NCBI RefSeq assembly: GCF_016811915.1
Contig: NZ_CP069127.1
Coordinates: 2,579,001-2,643,000, forward strand
Direction of reading: 5' to 3'
Source: Brevibacillus choshinensis
GTDB taxonomy: Bacteria; Bacillota; Bacilli; Brevibacillales; Brevibacillaceae
Length of the DNA stretch: 64,000 nucleotides
Numbering within the stretch: the stretch's first letter is position 1; each line of letters opens with the position of its first letter. Position numbers and translations under genes: made by a program. Below, piece by piece: positions 50,506 to 58,196 of the stretch. The notes under the pieces are model-generated. The model saw only the letters and a program-made list of their open reading frames with translations. It was not told the origin of the DNA and did no database searches.

Positions 50506-51660
50506 ATGGCACGTGAGGTAGTGATTGTAGAAGCGGTACGCACACCGATCGGAAAGAGGAACGGTCTCCTGAGCGGTACGCGGCCCGACGAGCTGGCTGC
50601 AGAAGTCTTGAGAGAGGTCGTCAACCGAGCGGGCATCGAGGCGTCGTTGGTAGAGGACGTCATACTCGGCTGCGTCTCCCAAGTATCGGAACAAGCATAC
50701 GATATTGCCCGTGTCGCTTCCCTGATCGCGGGCTTTCCCATCGAGGTACCGGGGACGACGATAGACAGACAATGCGGCTCCAGTCAACAAGCCGTGCATT
50801 TTGCCGCGCAGGCCATTTTGAGTGGAGATATGGATGTGGTGATTGCAGGCGGGGTAGAGAGCATGAGCCGCGTTCCGCTGGGCTCCACCAGCCAGGGGGC
50901 AAAGCGCAGTGAAAAGCTGACCTCCCAATATGAGCTGATCAACCAGGGACTTTCGGCTGAGCGTATCTCGGAGAAGTGGGGGTTTACTCGCGAACAATTG
51001 GATGAATATTCTGCCGAAAGCCACTTGCGAGCGCTTCGGGCTCAAGAAGAGGGGCGTTTTGAACGGGAGATCATGCCGCTCACAGTGACATTGCCAGATG
51101 GGACGGAAACTGTGATGACCCAAGACGAAGGCCCGCGCAAAGGCTCGACAGTCGAAAAGCTGGCGACGTTGAAGCCTTCGTTTCGGGAGGATGGAGTCAT
51201 TCACGCGGGAAATGCCAGCCAGATCAGTGATGGAGCGGCAGCCATCCTATTGATGTCGCGTGAAAAGGCGGACAGCCTGGGACTCAAACCTCGCGCTCGG
51301 ATCGTAGCCCGTTCGGTCGTCGGTTCAGATCCGACCCTGATGCTGACGGGCCCCATCGCGGCTACGCAAAAAGTATTGGAAAAAGCCGGTCTTACCTTAG
51401 ACGACATGGACCTGTACGAAGTCAATGAGGCGTTCGCGCCGGTCCCGCTCTGCTGGCTGGCCGACCTGGGAGCAGATCCAGGCAAGCTGAACACAAATGG
51501 AGGGGCAATCGCACTCGGTCATCCTTTGGGTGCGAGCGGAGCGCGTGTCATGGTGACTCTGCTGCACGAGCTGGAACGCACTGGAAAGCGCTATGGCTTG
51601 CAAGCCATCTGTGAGGGTATGGGAATGGCCAATGCCACCATCATCGAGCGGCTTGACTAG
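50506..51660 (+). CDS. Thiolase (acetyl-CoA acyltransferase)
   Basis: A 384-residue enzyme that splits 3-ketoacyl-CoA with CoA, the last step of beta-oxidation. The nucleophile Cys is in DRQCGSSQQAV (about residue 88), the His in NGGAIALGHPLGASGAR and the second Cys in AICEGMGMANA. AAAGGAGGATGATGAG precedes ATG 50506, which is preferred over ATG 50497 lying within that site. It is the first gene after the sigma-54 promoter; the next gene starts 14 bases downstream. All catalytic residues are intact. Confidence 0.9.
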   Translation: MAREVVIVEAVRTPIGKRNGLLSGTRPDELAAEVLREVVNRAGIEASLVEDVILGCVSQVSEQAYDIARVASLIAGFPIEVPGTTIDRQCGSSQQAVHFAAQAILSGDMDVVIAGGVESMSRVPLGSTSQGAKRSEKLTSQYELINQGLSAERISEKWGFTREQLDEYSAESHLRALRAQEEGRFEREIMPLTVTLPDGTETVMTQDEGPRKGSTVEKLATLKPSFREDGVIHAGNASQISDGAAAILLMSREKADSLGLKPRARIVARSVVGSDPTLMLTGPIAATQKVLEKAGLTLDDMDLYEVNEAFAPVPLCWLADLGADPGKLNTNGGAIALGHPLGASGARVMVTLLHELERTGKRYGLQAICEGMGMANATIIERLD

Positions 51661-51674
51661 AGGGGGAAACAGGC

Positions 51675-52781
51675 ATGCTGTCAGACATTCTCGTCGTCGA
51701 TTTTTCCCAGCATCTGCCTGGGCCCTATGCCACGCTGCGCCTGGCAGATCGCGGTGCCCAGATCGTGAAAGTGGAGACGCCGCAGGGAGATCCGGCACGA
51801 AAGCCTACCATGGTCGACCAAAAGGACAACTATCTGTTCCGCGCAAACGGTCGCAGCAAGAAAAGCATCGTTCTCAATTTGAAGGAAGAGTCTCAGCGCT
51901 ATGTCGCTCTCGACCTCATCAGCAAAGCCGATGTCGTCATCGAAAGCTTCCGGCCGGGCGTGACGGGGCGTCTGGGCATCAGCTATGAGGATGCGGTAAA
52001 AGTAAATCCGGGCATCGTCTACTGCTCCTTGTCCGGCTATGGACAAGATGGACCGATGCATCAGCTCGGCAGTCATGATCTCAACTACATGGCCCTCGGC
52101 GGCGCTTTGGCTCAATTGAAGGATGACTGTGGAACGCCGATCCCGCCGAGCCTCACGATTGCCGATATGGCAGGGGGGCTGGCAGCATCGGAAGCGATTT
52201 TGGCAGCATTGGTACAGCGGGGAAAGACCGGAAAAGGGGCTTATCTCGACATCGCGATCTCGGATGTCGTGCTGTCTTTGATGACCACTCATGTACTGCT
52301 GGAGTCCGCCACTGGTGAACCGCACGGGCTTGCCAAATTATCCAGAGGCTTGGTCTCGTACGGAATTTATCAGACGAAGGACGAGCGCTTTGTCGCTTTG
52401 GCAGCTTTGGAATCGAAGTTCTGGGAGAATTTTTGCGAGGCTGTAGAGAGGCCGCAGTGGCGATCGGCAGGCATGACTCCTCCCAATCCGGACAATCCGG
52501 TCTATCAGGATATGAAGGCGTTATTTCAAAGCAAGACCATGGCAGAATGGACGGCATTTTCCCTAAAGGTCGATTGCTGTCTGACTCCGGTCCTCGAAGT
52601 AGGAGAGCTGCATCGACACCCGCAGATTCAGGCTCGGGGATTGATTCAGGAACGCTGGGGGCATCGTTACGCAGGCACCTGCTATCAGGAGGAACATTCC
52701 GTCCTCGAGAAAGCAGCTCCTGCGCCGCAGCTGGGTGAACACACCGAGGAGTGGCTGACGAGATTGATGAAAAACTCGTGA
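51675..52781 (+). CDS. CaiB/BaiF-family protein, alpha-methylacyl-CoA racemase-like
   Basis: A 368-residue type III CoA-transferase-fold protein. The signature of alpha-methylacyl-CoA racemase is visible: His134 in GSHDLNYMALGG and Asp164 in LTIADMAGG, matching the His/Asp pair that inverts the alpha-methyl centre. Plain CoA-transferases lack the HDLNY motif. The family N-terminus QHLPGPYATLRLADRGAQIV is intact. It starts 14 bases after the thiolase gene. A racemase is what one expects if the operon oxidises 2-methyl-branched acids, since acyl-CoA dehydrogenases take only one isomer. CoA-transferase activity cannot be excluded. Confidence 0.8.
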   Translation: MLSDILVVDFSQHLPGPYATLRLADRGAQIVKVETPQGDPARKPTMVDQKDNYLFRANGRSKKSIVLNLKEESQRYVALDLISKADVVIESFRPGVTGRLGISYEDAVKVNPGIVYCSLSGYGQDGPMHQLGSHDLNYMALGGALAQLKDDCGTPIPPSLTIADMAGGLAASEAILAALVQRGKTGKGAYLDIAISDVVLSLMTTHVLLESATGEPHGLAKLSRGLVSYGIYQTKDERFVALAALESKFWENFCEAVERPQWRSAGMTPPNPDNPVYQDMKALFQSKTMAEWTAFSLKVDCCLTPVLEVGELHRHPQIQARGLIQERWGHRYAGTCYQEEHSVLEKAAPAPQLGEHTEEWLTRLMKNS

Positions 52782-52795
52782 AGGGTAGGATTCCG

Positions 52796-53578
52796 ATGGC
52801 GTATGAACAGCTGCAAGTGCATGTAGAAAACAAGGTCGGCTGGATCAAAATGTGCCGACCTGACATTCGCAATGCGATGATCCCTGAGCTGCGCAGAGAG
52901 CTGCATACGGCGCTGGCACAGCTGGATCAGGATGATCAGGTGAATGTCCTGGTTCTCACTGGCGATGGGAAAGCTTTTTGTGCAGGTGGAGATCTCGGAG
53001 GCATGAACAGAAAAATAGATGCGGTCACTGGAAGAAAAAAACTGCTGCAATCCCATGAGCTGATCCGAACCCTGTTACGTCTGGAGAAGCCGGTGATCGC
53101 TGCGGTGAATGGAGCGGCTGCAGGTGCTGGATTCAGCGTGGCACTGGCTTGCGACATGATCGTTGCAGCGAAGTCCTCCTTTTTTGTGCAGAGCTTCGTC
53201 AACGTCGGTCTGGTACCTGACCTCGGTGCTGTTCACTTCTTGACCAGCCTGCTCGGGCCACATCGCGCCAAAGAGCTCATGTTCACGGGTGAAAGAGTGA
53301 CGGCAGACAAGGCGCTGGAGCTTGGCGTGGTCAACCGGGTGATCGATGACGAGGGCTTTCTGACTGAGGTGGGGGCGATTGCTGAAAAGCTGGCGAAAGG
53401 CCCAGCAATCTCGATGGGGCTGACCAAAGCCATGGTGAACCGGAGCATCCTTTCGCAGCTGCACGACACCTTTGAAATGGAAGCGTTTGCGCAAGGGCTG
53501 TGCTTTGAAACGGAAGATTTCAGAGAGGGTGTCACTGCTTTCTTTGAAAAGCGTTCACCCCGTTTCTCCGGTCGCTGA
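52796..53578 (+). CDS. Enoyl-CoA hydratase/isomerase family protein (PaaG-like active site)
   Basis: A 260-residue crotonase-fold enzyme. The oxyanion-hole segments FCAGGDLGG and GAAAGAGFS are present, but both glutamates of true hydratases are missing: Ser114 stands in the first position and Phe134 in the second. Asp142 in GLVPDLGA matches the single catalytic Asp of PaaG-type isomerases. It is therefore more likely an enoyl-CoA isomerase (double-bond or epoxide/oxepin shift) than a hydratase, which leaves hydration to the MaoC pair downstream. ATG 52796 follows AGGGTAGGA. Confidence 0.82.
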   Translation: MAYEQLQVHVENKVGWIKMCRPDIRNAMIPELRRELHTALAQLDQDDQVNVLVLTGDGKAFCAGGDLGGMNRKIDAVTGRKKLLQSHELIRTLLRLEKPVIAAVNGAAAGAGFSVALACDMIVAAKSSFFVQSFVNVGLVPDLGAVHFLTSLLGPHRAKELMFTGERVTADKALELGVVNRVIDDEGFLTEVGAIAEKLAKGPAISMGLTKAMVNRSILSQLHDTFEMEAFAQGLCFETEDFREGVTAFFEKRSPRFSGR

Positions 53579-53612
53579 ATGATTGATACGGATGGATGAG
53601 GAGGAGTTTGGC

Positions 53613-54791
53613 TTGTCTATGACGGCTGCCCATGATTCCCATAAAACCGCACGCCCTTATTTGACAGAGGAGCATCACATGTTCCGCGAGTCCCTGCGCA
53701 AGTTTTTGGAAAAGGAAGTCGAGCCCCATTTTGAGAAGTGGGAGGAGGATGAGTTCATTCCCCGATCGTACTGGAACAGGATGGGGGAGAACGGATATTT
53801 ATGCCCGCAGGTTTCGCCGGAATACGGAGGGCTCGGTCTTGATTTCGGTTTTTCCATCGTGCTTGCGGAAGAGATCGGAAAGGTAGGGGGAGGTCTAGGC
53901 GGTCCTGGCCTGCATTCCTCCATCGTCGTTCCCTACCTGGAATCGTTTGGTACGGAAGAACAAAAGCGAAAATATTTACCCAAGTGCATCAGTGGGGAAA
54001 TCGTGACTGCGATCGCTATGACAGAGCCTGCTGCCGGCTCGGATGTAGCGGGGATTCGAACGACTGCTGTTCGCCAAGGGGACCATTACATCGTCAATGG
54101 GGAGAAGACCTTCATCACGAACGGCATTCACGCTGATTTGATTATCGTGGCAGTGAAGACCGATCCCAAAGCGACGCCAGCCCATAAAGGCGTGAGCTTG
54201 CTTCTGGTGGAACGAGATACCCCCGGTTTTTCCCGGGGCAAAAAGCTGAAAAAAGTGGGCCTGCGCAGTCAAGATACGGCTGAGCTCATCTTTGAAGACG
54301 CCAAGGTTCCCGTCTCCCAGCTCTTGGGCGAGGAAGGCAAAGGCTTTTACTACCTCATGCACAAGCTTCAGCAGGAGAGAATTCTCGCGGCCGCAGGGGC
54401 TCTCGTCGCAGCGGAAGATATGCTTGAGCTGACCATTTCCTATGTGAAGCAGCGGAAAGCATTTGGCCGCCCTATCAGCACGTTCCAAAACACGCAGTTC
54501 GAGATTGCAGAGATGGCGACGGATGTGCAAATGGCCCGTACCTTCGTGGACGATCTGATCGTTCGTCACATGCAGGGCCAGGATGTGGTGACGCAGGTCT
54601 CGATGGCGAAGTGGTGGATCACGGACATGGCGAGACGGATGGCCCCTCGCTGCATGCAGCTGCACGGCGGCTATGGATTCATGGAAGAGTACAAGATCGC
54701 AAGGCGCTATCGTGACATTGCGGTATCACCGATTTTTGCAGGCTCCAATGAAATCATGAAAGTCATCATCGCCAAGAATCTGGGTCTGTAG
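53613..54791 (+). CDS. Acyl-CoA dehydrogenase, catalytic Glu not at the usual positions
   Basis: A 392-residue flavoprotein that oxidises acyl-CoA to the 2-enoyl form. FAD/substrate motifs are AIAMTEPAAGSDVAGIRTTA, RKAFGRPISTFQNTQFEIAEM and QLHGGYGFMEEY. The base position of short/medium-chain enzymes (YEGT) reads FAGS, as in LCAD where it is GGT, and the alternative position of LCAD/IVD (ERLLIAE) reads ERILAAA. So neither standard Glu is present. TTG 53613 lies 6 bases after GAGGAGGAG; ATG 53592 lacks a site. The reaction with its natural substrate is open. Confidence 0.83.
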   Translation: MSMTAAHDSHKTARPYLTEEHHMFRESLRKFLEKEVEPHFEKWEEDEFIPRSYWNRMGENGYLCPQVSPEYGGLGLDFGFSIVLAEEIGKVGGGLGGPGLHSSIVVPYLESFGTEEQKRKYLPKCISGEIVTAIAMTEPAAGSDVAGIRTTAVRQGDHYIVNGEKTFITNGIHADLIIVAVKTDPKATPAHKGVSLLLVERDTPGFSRGKKLKKVGLRSQDTAELIFEDAKVPVSQLLGEEGKGFYYLMHKLQQERILAAAGALVAAEDMLELTISYVKQRKAFGRPISTFQNTQFEIAEMATDVQMARTFVDDLIVRHMQGQDVVTQVSMAKWWITDMARRMAPRCMQLHGGYGFMEEYKIARRYRDIAVSPIFAGSNEIMKVIIAKNLGL

Positions 54792-54825
54792 AGCCGAATC
54801 AGCCGAATCGAAAAGGAGAATGCGA

Positions 54826-55641
54826 ATGGGTGGAATGCTGGAAAATCAAGTGGCAATCATTACAGGCTCAGGCCGGGGAGTGGGGCGAGAGGTCGCCCTG
54901 ATGATGGCAGAGCACGATGCGAAAGTGGTGGTCTCCGATCGCGACGAGGGACCGGCTAATGAAGTAGCAGCAGCGATTCGGGAAAGAGGAGGTGAGGCAA
55001 TCGTCTTTTGCGGAGATGTGACCGCTTCCGATTTTGCAAAAGGAATCATGGATGAGACGATCTCGGAATTCGGCAGGCTGGATATTTTGGTGAACAATGC
55101 AGGCTACACGTCTGATGCTCTCATCCACAAAATGACGGATGAACAGTTTCAGTCCATGCTGGACATTCATCTGATCGCCCCGTTCAGGCTGATCCGGGAA
55201 GCGACTCCCTACATGCGGGATGCGGCCAAGAAAGAGATCGAGCAAGGAATGGTCCACCACCGGAAAATCGTGAACGTATCGTCAGTGGCGGGGATCAGCG
55301 GAAATGTCGGGCAGGCCAACTATTCGTCTGCAAAAGCAGGGCTGGTCGGTCTGACCAAGACGGTCGCCAAGGAATGGGCCGGCTTTCACATCAACTCCAA
55401 CGCCGTTGCGTTTGGATTCATTGACACGCGGCTCACGCAACCCAAAGAGCTGGGGGAGACGGTGGATGGCGTAGCAGTGGGCATTCCGGAAAAAGTGAGG
55501 AACATGTTCATTGAGAAAATACCGCAAAAGCGTGCAGGGGACCCCAAAGAGGCGGCAGCAGGGATTTTCTATCTCGCGTCTCCCCTCTCTAATTACGTAA
55601 ACGGGCAAGTCCTGCATATCAACGGCGGGACCTATACCTAA
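54826..55641 (+). CDS. Short-chain dehydrogenase, 3-hydroxyacyl-CoA dehydrogenase candidate
   Basis: A 271-residue SDR. NAD(P) loop TGSGRGVG, NNAG, catalytic Ser in VSSVAG and Tyr-x-x-x-Lys in NYSSAKAGL. SDRs of this kind act on (R)-3-hydroxyacyl-CoA, matching the (R)-specific MaoC hydratases encoded next. An insertion between the dinucleotide domain and the active site (RDAAKKEIEQGMVHHRKIVN) resembles those of multifunctional-enzyme type SDRs. ATG 54826 follows AAGGAG by 8 bases; ATG 54820 sits within that region. AlkJ-like alcohols are less likely. Confidence 0.82.
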   Translation: MGGMLENQVAIITGSGRGVGREVALMMAEHDAKVVVSDRDEGPANEVAAAIRERGGEAIVFCGDVTASDFAKGIMDETISEFGRLDILVNNAGYTSDALIHKMTDEQFQSMLDIHLIAPFRLIREATPYMRDAAKKEIEQGMVHHRKIVNVSSVAGISGNVGQANYSSAKAGLVGLTKTVAKEWAGFHINSNAVAFGFIDTRLTQPKELGETVDGVAVGIPEKVRNMFIEKIPQKRAGDPKEAAAGIFYLASPLSNYVNGQVLHINGGTYT

Positions 55642-55656
55642 TGAAGGAGGAAGAGA

Positions 55657-56073
55657 ATGGTAGAGTCAAAGATTGGGATCAAAACGAAAACGACGACCTT
55701 TACCATAGAGCTGGGGAAAATCAAGGAATTTGCCCGAGCACTGGGAGATCCGCATCCAGGCTACGAGAATGGCGATTGTTTGCCACCGACGTTTGCGACC
55801 GTGATCGACTTTTGGAGCGGAGACACGTCGCTCGCATCTATGCTGGAGCTCAACATGGCGAGAGTTTTGCACGGCGGTCAGGAATACGAGTATAGGGGGA
55901 AAATCTTGCCGGGCGATGTCATCACGACTGAAGGGGAAGTCGAGAATGCCTACAGTAAGGCAGGCATGAACTTCTTTGTCGTGAAAAAGACGTATCGGAA
56001 CCAGAAGGGCGAGATTGTATTGCTGAGTCGTTCGACGATCATTGAGCGGCATGGAAAGGAGGAGCAAACTTGA
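55657..56073 (+). CDS. MaoC-like dehydratase, N-terminal-type subunit (FAS1-DH)
   Basis: A 138-residue hotdog-fold protein of the FAS1 dehydratase/N-terminal MaoC class. It starts MVESKIGIKTKTTTFTIELG and contains RALGDPHPGYENGDCLPPTF (the loop where the catalytic half has Asp-x-Asn-x-x-His is altered) and HGGQEYEYRGKILPGDVI. Such proteins form heterodimers with a catalytic MaoC subunit, which here is encoded by the next gene (4-base overlap). Heteromeric hydratases of this type act on bulky or steroid-like enoyl-CoA. GGAGGAAGAG precedes the ATG. Confidence 0.8.
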   Translation: MVESKIGIKTKTTTFTIELGKIKEFARALGDPHPGYENGDCLPPTFATVIDFWSGDTSLASMLELNMARVLHGGQEYEYRGKILPGDVITTEGEVENAYSKAGMNFFVVKKTYRNQKGEIVLLSRSTIIERHGKEEQT

Positions 56074-56453
56074 GAGTTGGATATGAGCTGCCACTTGTAG
56101 AAAAAGGGGAAATCACGCATACGCAATTGGTGCGTTACGCTGGGGCGTCCGGCGACTTCAATCCCATTCACACCGTGGTGCCGTTCGCGGAAAAAGTAGG
56201 ATTGGGAGGTGTCATCGCACACGGAATGATGATCATGGGGTTCATCGGGCAAGCGATTGGCACGTGGTTTCATCCGGACCAGCTGCTGCACTTTTCCGTA
56301 CGCTTCCAGGCCATGACGAGACCGGGGGAGAGAATCACCGTTCGGGGAGAAGTCGTAGGGGAGACCGGCGACACCTGGAAGTGCCAAGCCACAGCAGTCA
56401 ATGAAGCGGGGGAGAAGAAGGTCAGCGCGTCGTTTGAAGTTCAAAAAGCATAG
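56070..56453 (+). CDS. MaoC-family (R)-specific enoyl-CoA hydratase, catalytic subunit
   Basis: A 127-residue hotdog protein carrying the hydratase motif ASGDFNPIH (Asp29, Asn31, His34) and GGVIAHGMMIMGF. It adds water to the 2-enoyl-CoA to give the (R)-3-hydroxyacyl-CoA. TTG 56070 follows AAAGGAGGAGCAAAC and overlaps the stop of the partner subunit gene. With that partner it should form the hydratase of this operon, in place of a crotonase. Confidence 0.85.
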   Translation: MRVGYELPLVEKGEITHTQLVRYAGASGDFNPIHTVVPFAEKVGLGGVIAHGMMIMGFIGQAIGTWFHPDQLLHFSVRFQAMTRPGERITVRGEVVGETGDTWKCQATAVNEAGEKKVSASFEVQKA

Positions 56454-56467
56454 GAATCATCATCTTG

Positions 56468-56503
56468 GAAAAACGCCGGTACGGTTACGCCCATCCGGCG
56501 TTT
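56468..56503 (+). terminator. Hairpin between MaoC and acyl-CoA synthetase genes
   Basis: AAAACGCCGG and CCGGCGTTT arms around a short loop, no clear T tract. It may be an attenuator that lowers expression of the last gene. Confidence 0.45.
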
Positions 56504-56541
56504 GCACTCATGTGAAAAACCTGACAGGGAGAGGTTCTTTC

Positions 56542-58113
56542 ATGATTTTGACGACCGGATTGATGAGAAATGCCAAGGTCATGCCAGAGAAAGAAGCGAT
56601 CGTGGACGGGGAACATCGTTTTACGTATGCCGAATTTGCAGCACGCGTAGCCAAGCTAAAAGATGCCCTGGCCCAGGCTGGCATTCAAAAAGGTGACCGC
56701 ATCGCTGCACTTATGCTGAACGATTTTCGCTATATAGAGCTGCTGTTTGGGGTAACAGCATTGGGGGCGATCCTGGTGCCGCTGAACTACCGATTAGCGC
56801 CAGATGAGCTCGCCTATATTCTCACCGATTCCGGAGCCAAAGCCCTCTTTGTCCATCGCGATTTTTTGAAAGCGCTTCCTTTCTTGAGGGAGAATGCGCT
56901 TTCCCTGAATCACTATGTGCTTGTTGATGATGATGAGACCCATGAGCAATTGGATTCGTATGAAGCTTGGATTTCAAAGGCAAAAGAACAACCGTTGAGT
57001 TATTCTCCGGACGTGCACGAGGATGATGTGGCTGGACTGTTTTATACCGGCGGCACGACTGGTCGGCCCAAAGGGGTCATGCTGACGCATCGAAACTTGG
57101 TCAGCAACTTCTACCATACAGGGGTGCTGACTGGAGTGAGCAGTCATTCCCGTTATTTGCACGTGGCGCCGATGTTTCATCTCGCAGACGGTACCAGTAT
57201 GGTCAGCATCACGATTGTGGGAGGGACTCACTGTGTAGTCCGGTCGTTCACAGCGAAGGCATTCATGCAGGCTATCGATCAGTACAAAGTGACGTCGACC
57301 TTATTGGTGCCTACGATGCTGAACATGGTCATGAACGACCCGGATTTCAAAAAATACAACGTCAGCTCACTGGAGCGTGTCACATATGGTGCAGCTCCGA
57401 TGCCGCTTGCGCTCTTGAAACGCGTGATGCGGGAATTCCCGGGGATTCAGCTCATGCAAGGCTACGGAATGACCGAGGCCTCTCCTTCGCTGACCCAATT
57501 GACGGCAGAATACCATGTCCTCACAGGAGAGGAAAAGCAGGAGCGAAGACTGCTTTCAGCGGGCAAGCCTGTATTGGGAGTAGAAGTGCGTGTCGTCGAT
57601 GAAGAGGGAAGAGATGTCCCCGTTGGCCAGGTGGGGGAAGTGATCGCCCGGGGGGAAAACATCATGAAAGGCTACTGGAATCTTCCTGAAGAGACGTGTG
57701 CTGTCTTGAAAAACGGCTGGTACCATACGGGGGATATGGGGGCATTTGATGACGAGCATTTTCTCTATATCGTGGACCGGAAGAAGGACATGATCATCAG
57801 CGGCGGCGAAAACATTTATTCTCCCGAGGTGGAGAACGTCTTGTACCAGCACCCGGATGTCGTGGAGGTGGCGGTGGTTGGGGAGCCGGATCCCAAATGG
57901 GGAGAGGCAGTCGTCGCCGAGGTAGTGAAGGCAGCAGGAAGTACGCTCACAGAGCAAGAGCTGATCGATTTTACCCGTGGCATGCTTGCGAATTATAAAG
58001 TGCCGAAGCGAATTACCTTCGTCGCTGAGCTGCCAAAAAGCGGAGCTGGGAAAATATTGAAGCGCAATATTCGGGATCGCTACTGGAGGGGCATGACAAG
58101 GGATGTAAATTGA
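56542..58113 (+). CDS. Long-chain-type acyl-CoA synthetase
   Basis: A 523-residue AMP-forming ligase. P-loop YTGGTTGRPKGVMLTH (about residue 172), motif QGYGMTEASPSLTQL (about 305), WYHTGDMGAFDDEHF, DRKKDMIISGGENIYSPEVE and the lysine motif PKSGAGKILKRN. It is related to FadD and to the AlkK/medium-chain ligases and would activate the carboxylic acid that the operon degrades. ATG 56542 follows GGGAGAGG; the open frame upstream to 56401 overlaps the MaoC gene. It is the last gene, ended by a hairpin. Confidence 0.86.
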   Translation: MILTTGLMRNAKVMPEKEAIVDGEHRFTYAEFAARVAKLKDALAQAGIQKGDRIAALMLNDFRYIELLFGVTALGAILVPLNYRLAPDELAYILTDSGAKALFVHRDFLKALPFLRENALSLNHYVLVDDDETHEQLDSYEAWISKAKEQPLSYSPDVHEDDVAGLFYTGGTTGRPKGVMLTHRNLVSNFYHTGVLTGVSSHSRYLHVAPMFHLADGTSMVSITIVGGTHCVVRSFTAKAFMQAIDQYKVTSTLLVPTMLNMVMNDPDFKKYNVSSLERVTYGAAPMPLALLKRVMREFPGIQLMQGYGMTEASPSLTQLTAEYHVLTGEEKQERRLLSAGKPVLGVEVRVVDEEGRDVPVGQVGEVIARGENIMKGYWNLPEETCAVLKNGWYHTGDMGAFDDEHFLYIVDRKKDMIISGGENIYSPEVENVLYQHPDVVEVAVVGEPDPKWGEAVVAEVVKAAGSTLTEQELIDFTRGMLANYKVPKRITFVAELPKSGAGKILKRNIRDRYWRGMTRDVN

Positions 58114-58126
58114 TCGGATCAAAAAG

Positions 58127-58172
58127 GGAGCGGCAGCCTGGACCTTGTGGATAAGGTTCTGACTGCCGCTCC
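58127..58172. terminator. Convergent terminator of the catabolic operon
   Basis: GGAGCGGCAG and CTGCCGCTCC perfect 10-bp arms, between the last synthetase gene and the convergent chromate transporter gene. Confidence 0.7.
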
Positions 58173-58196
58173 ATTCATGACATGGCCATGGTGCTT

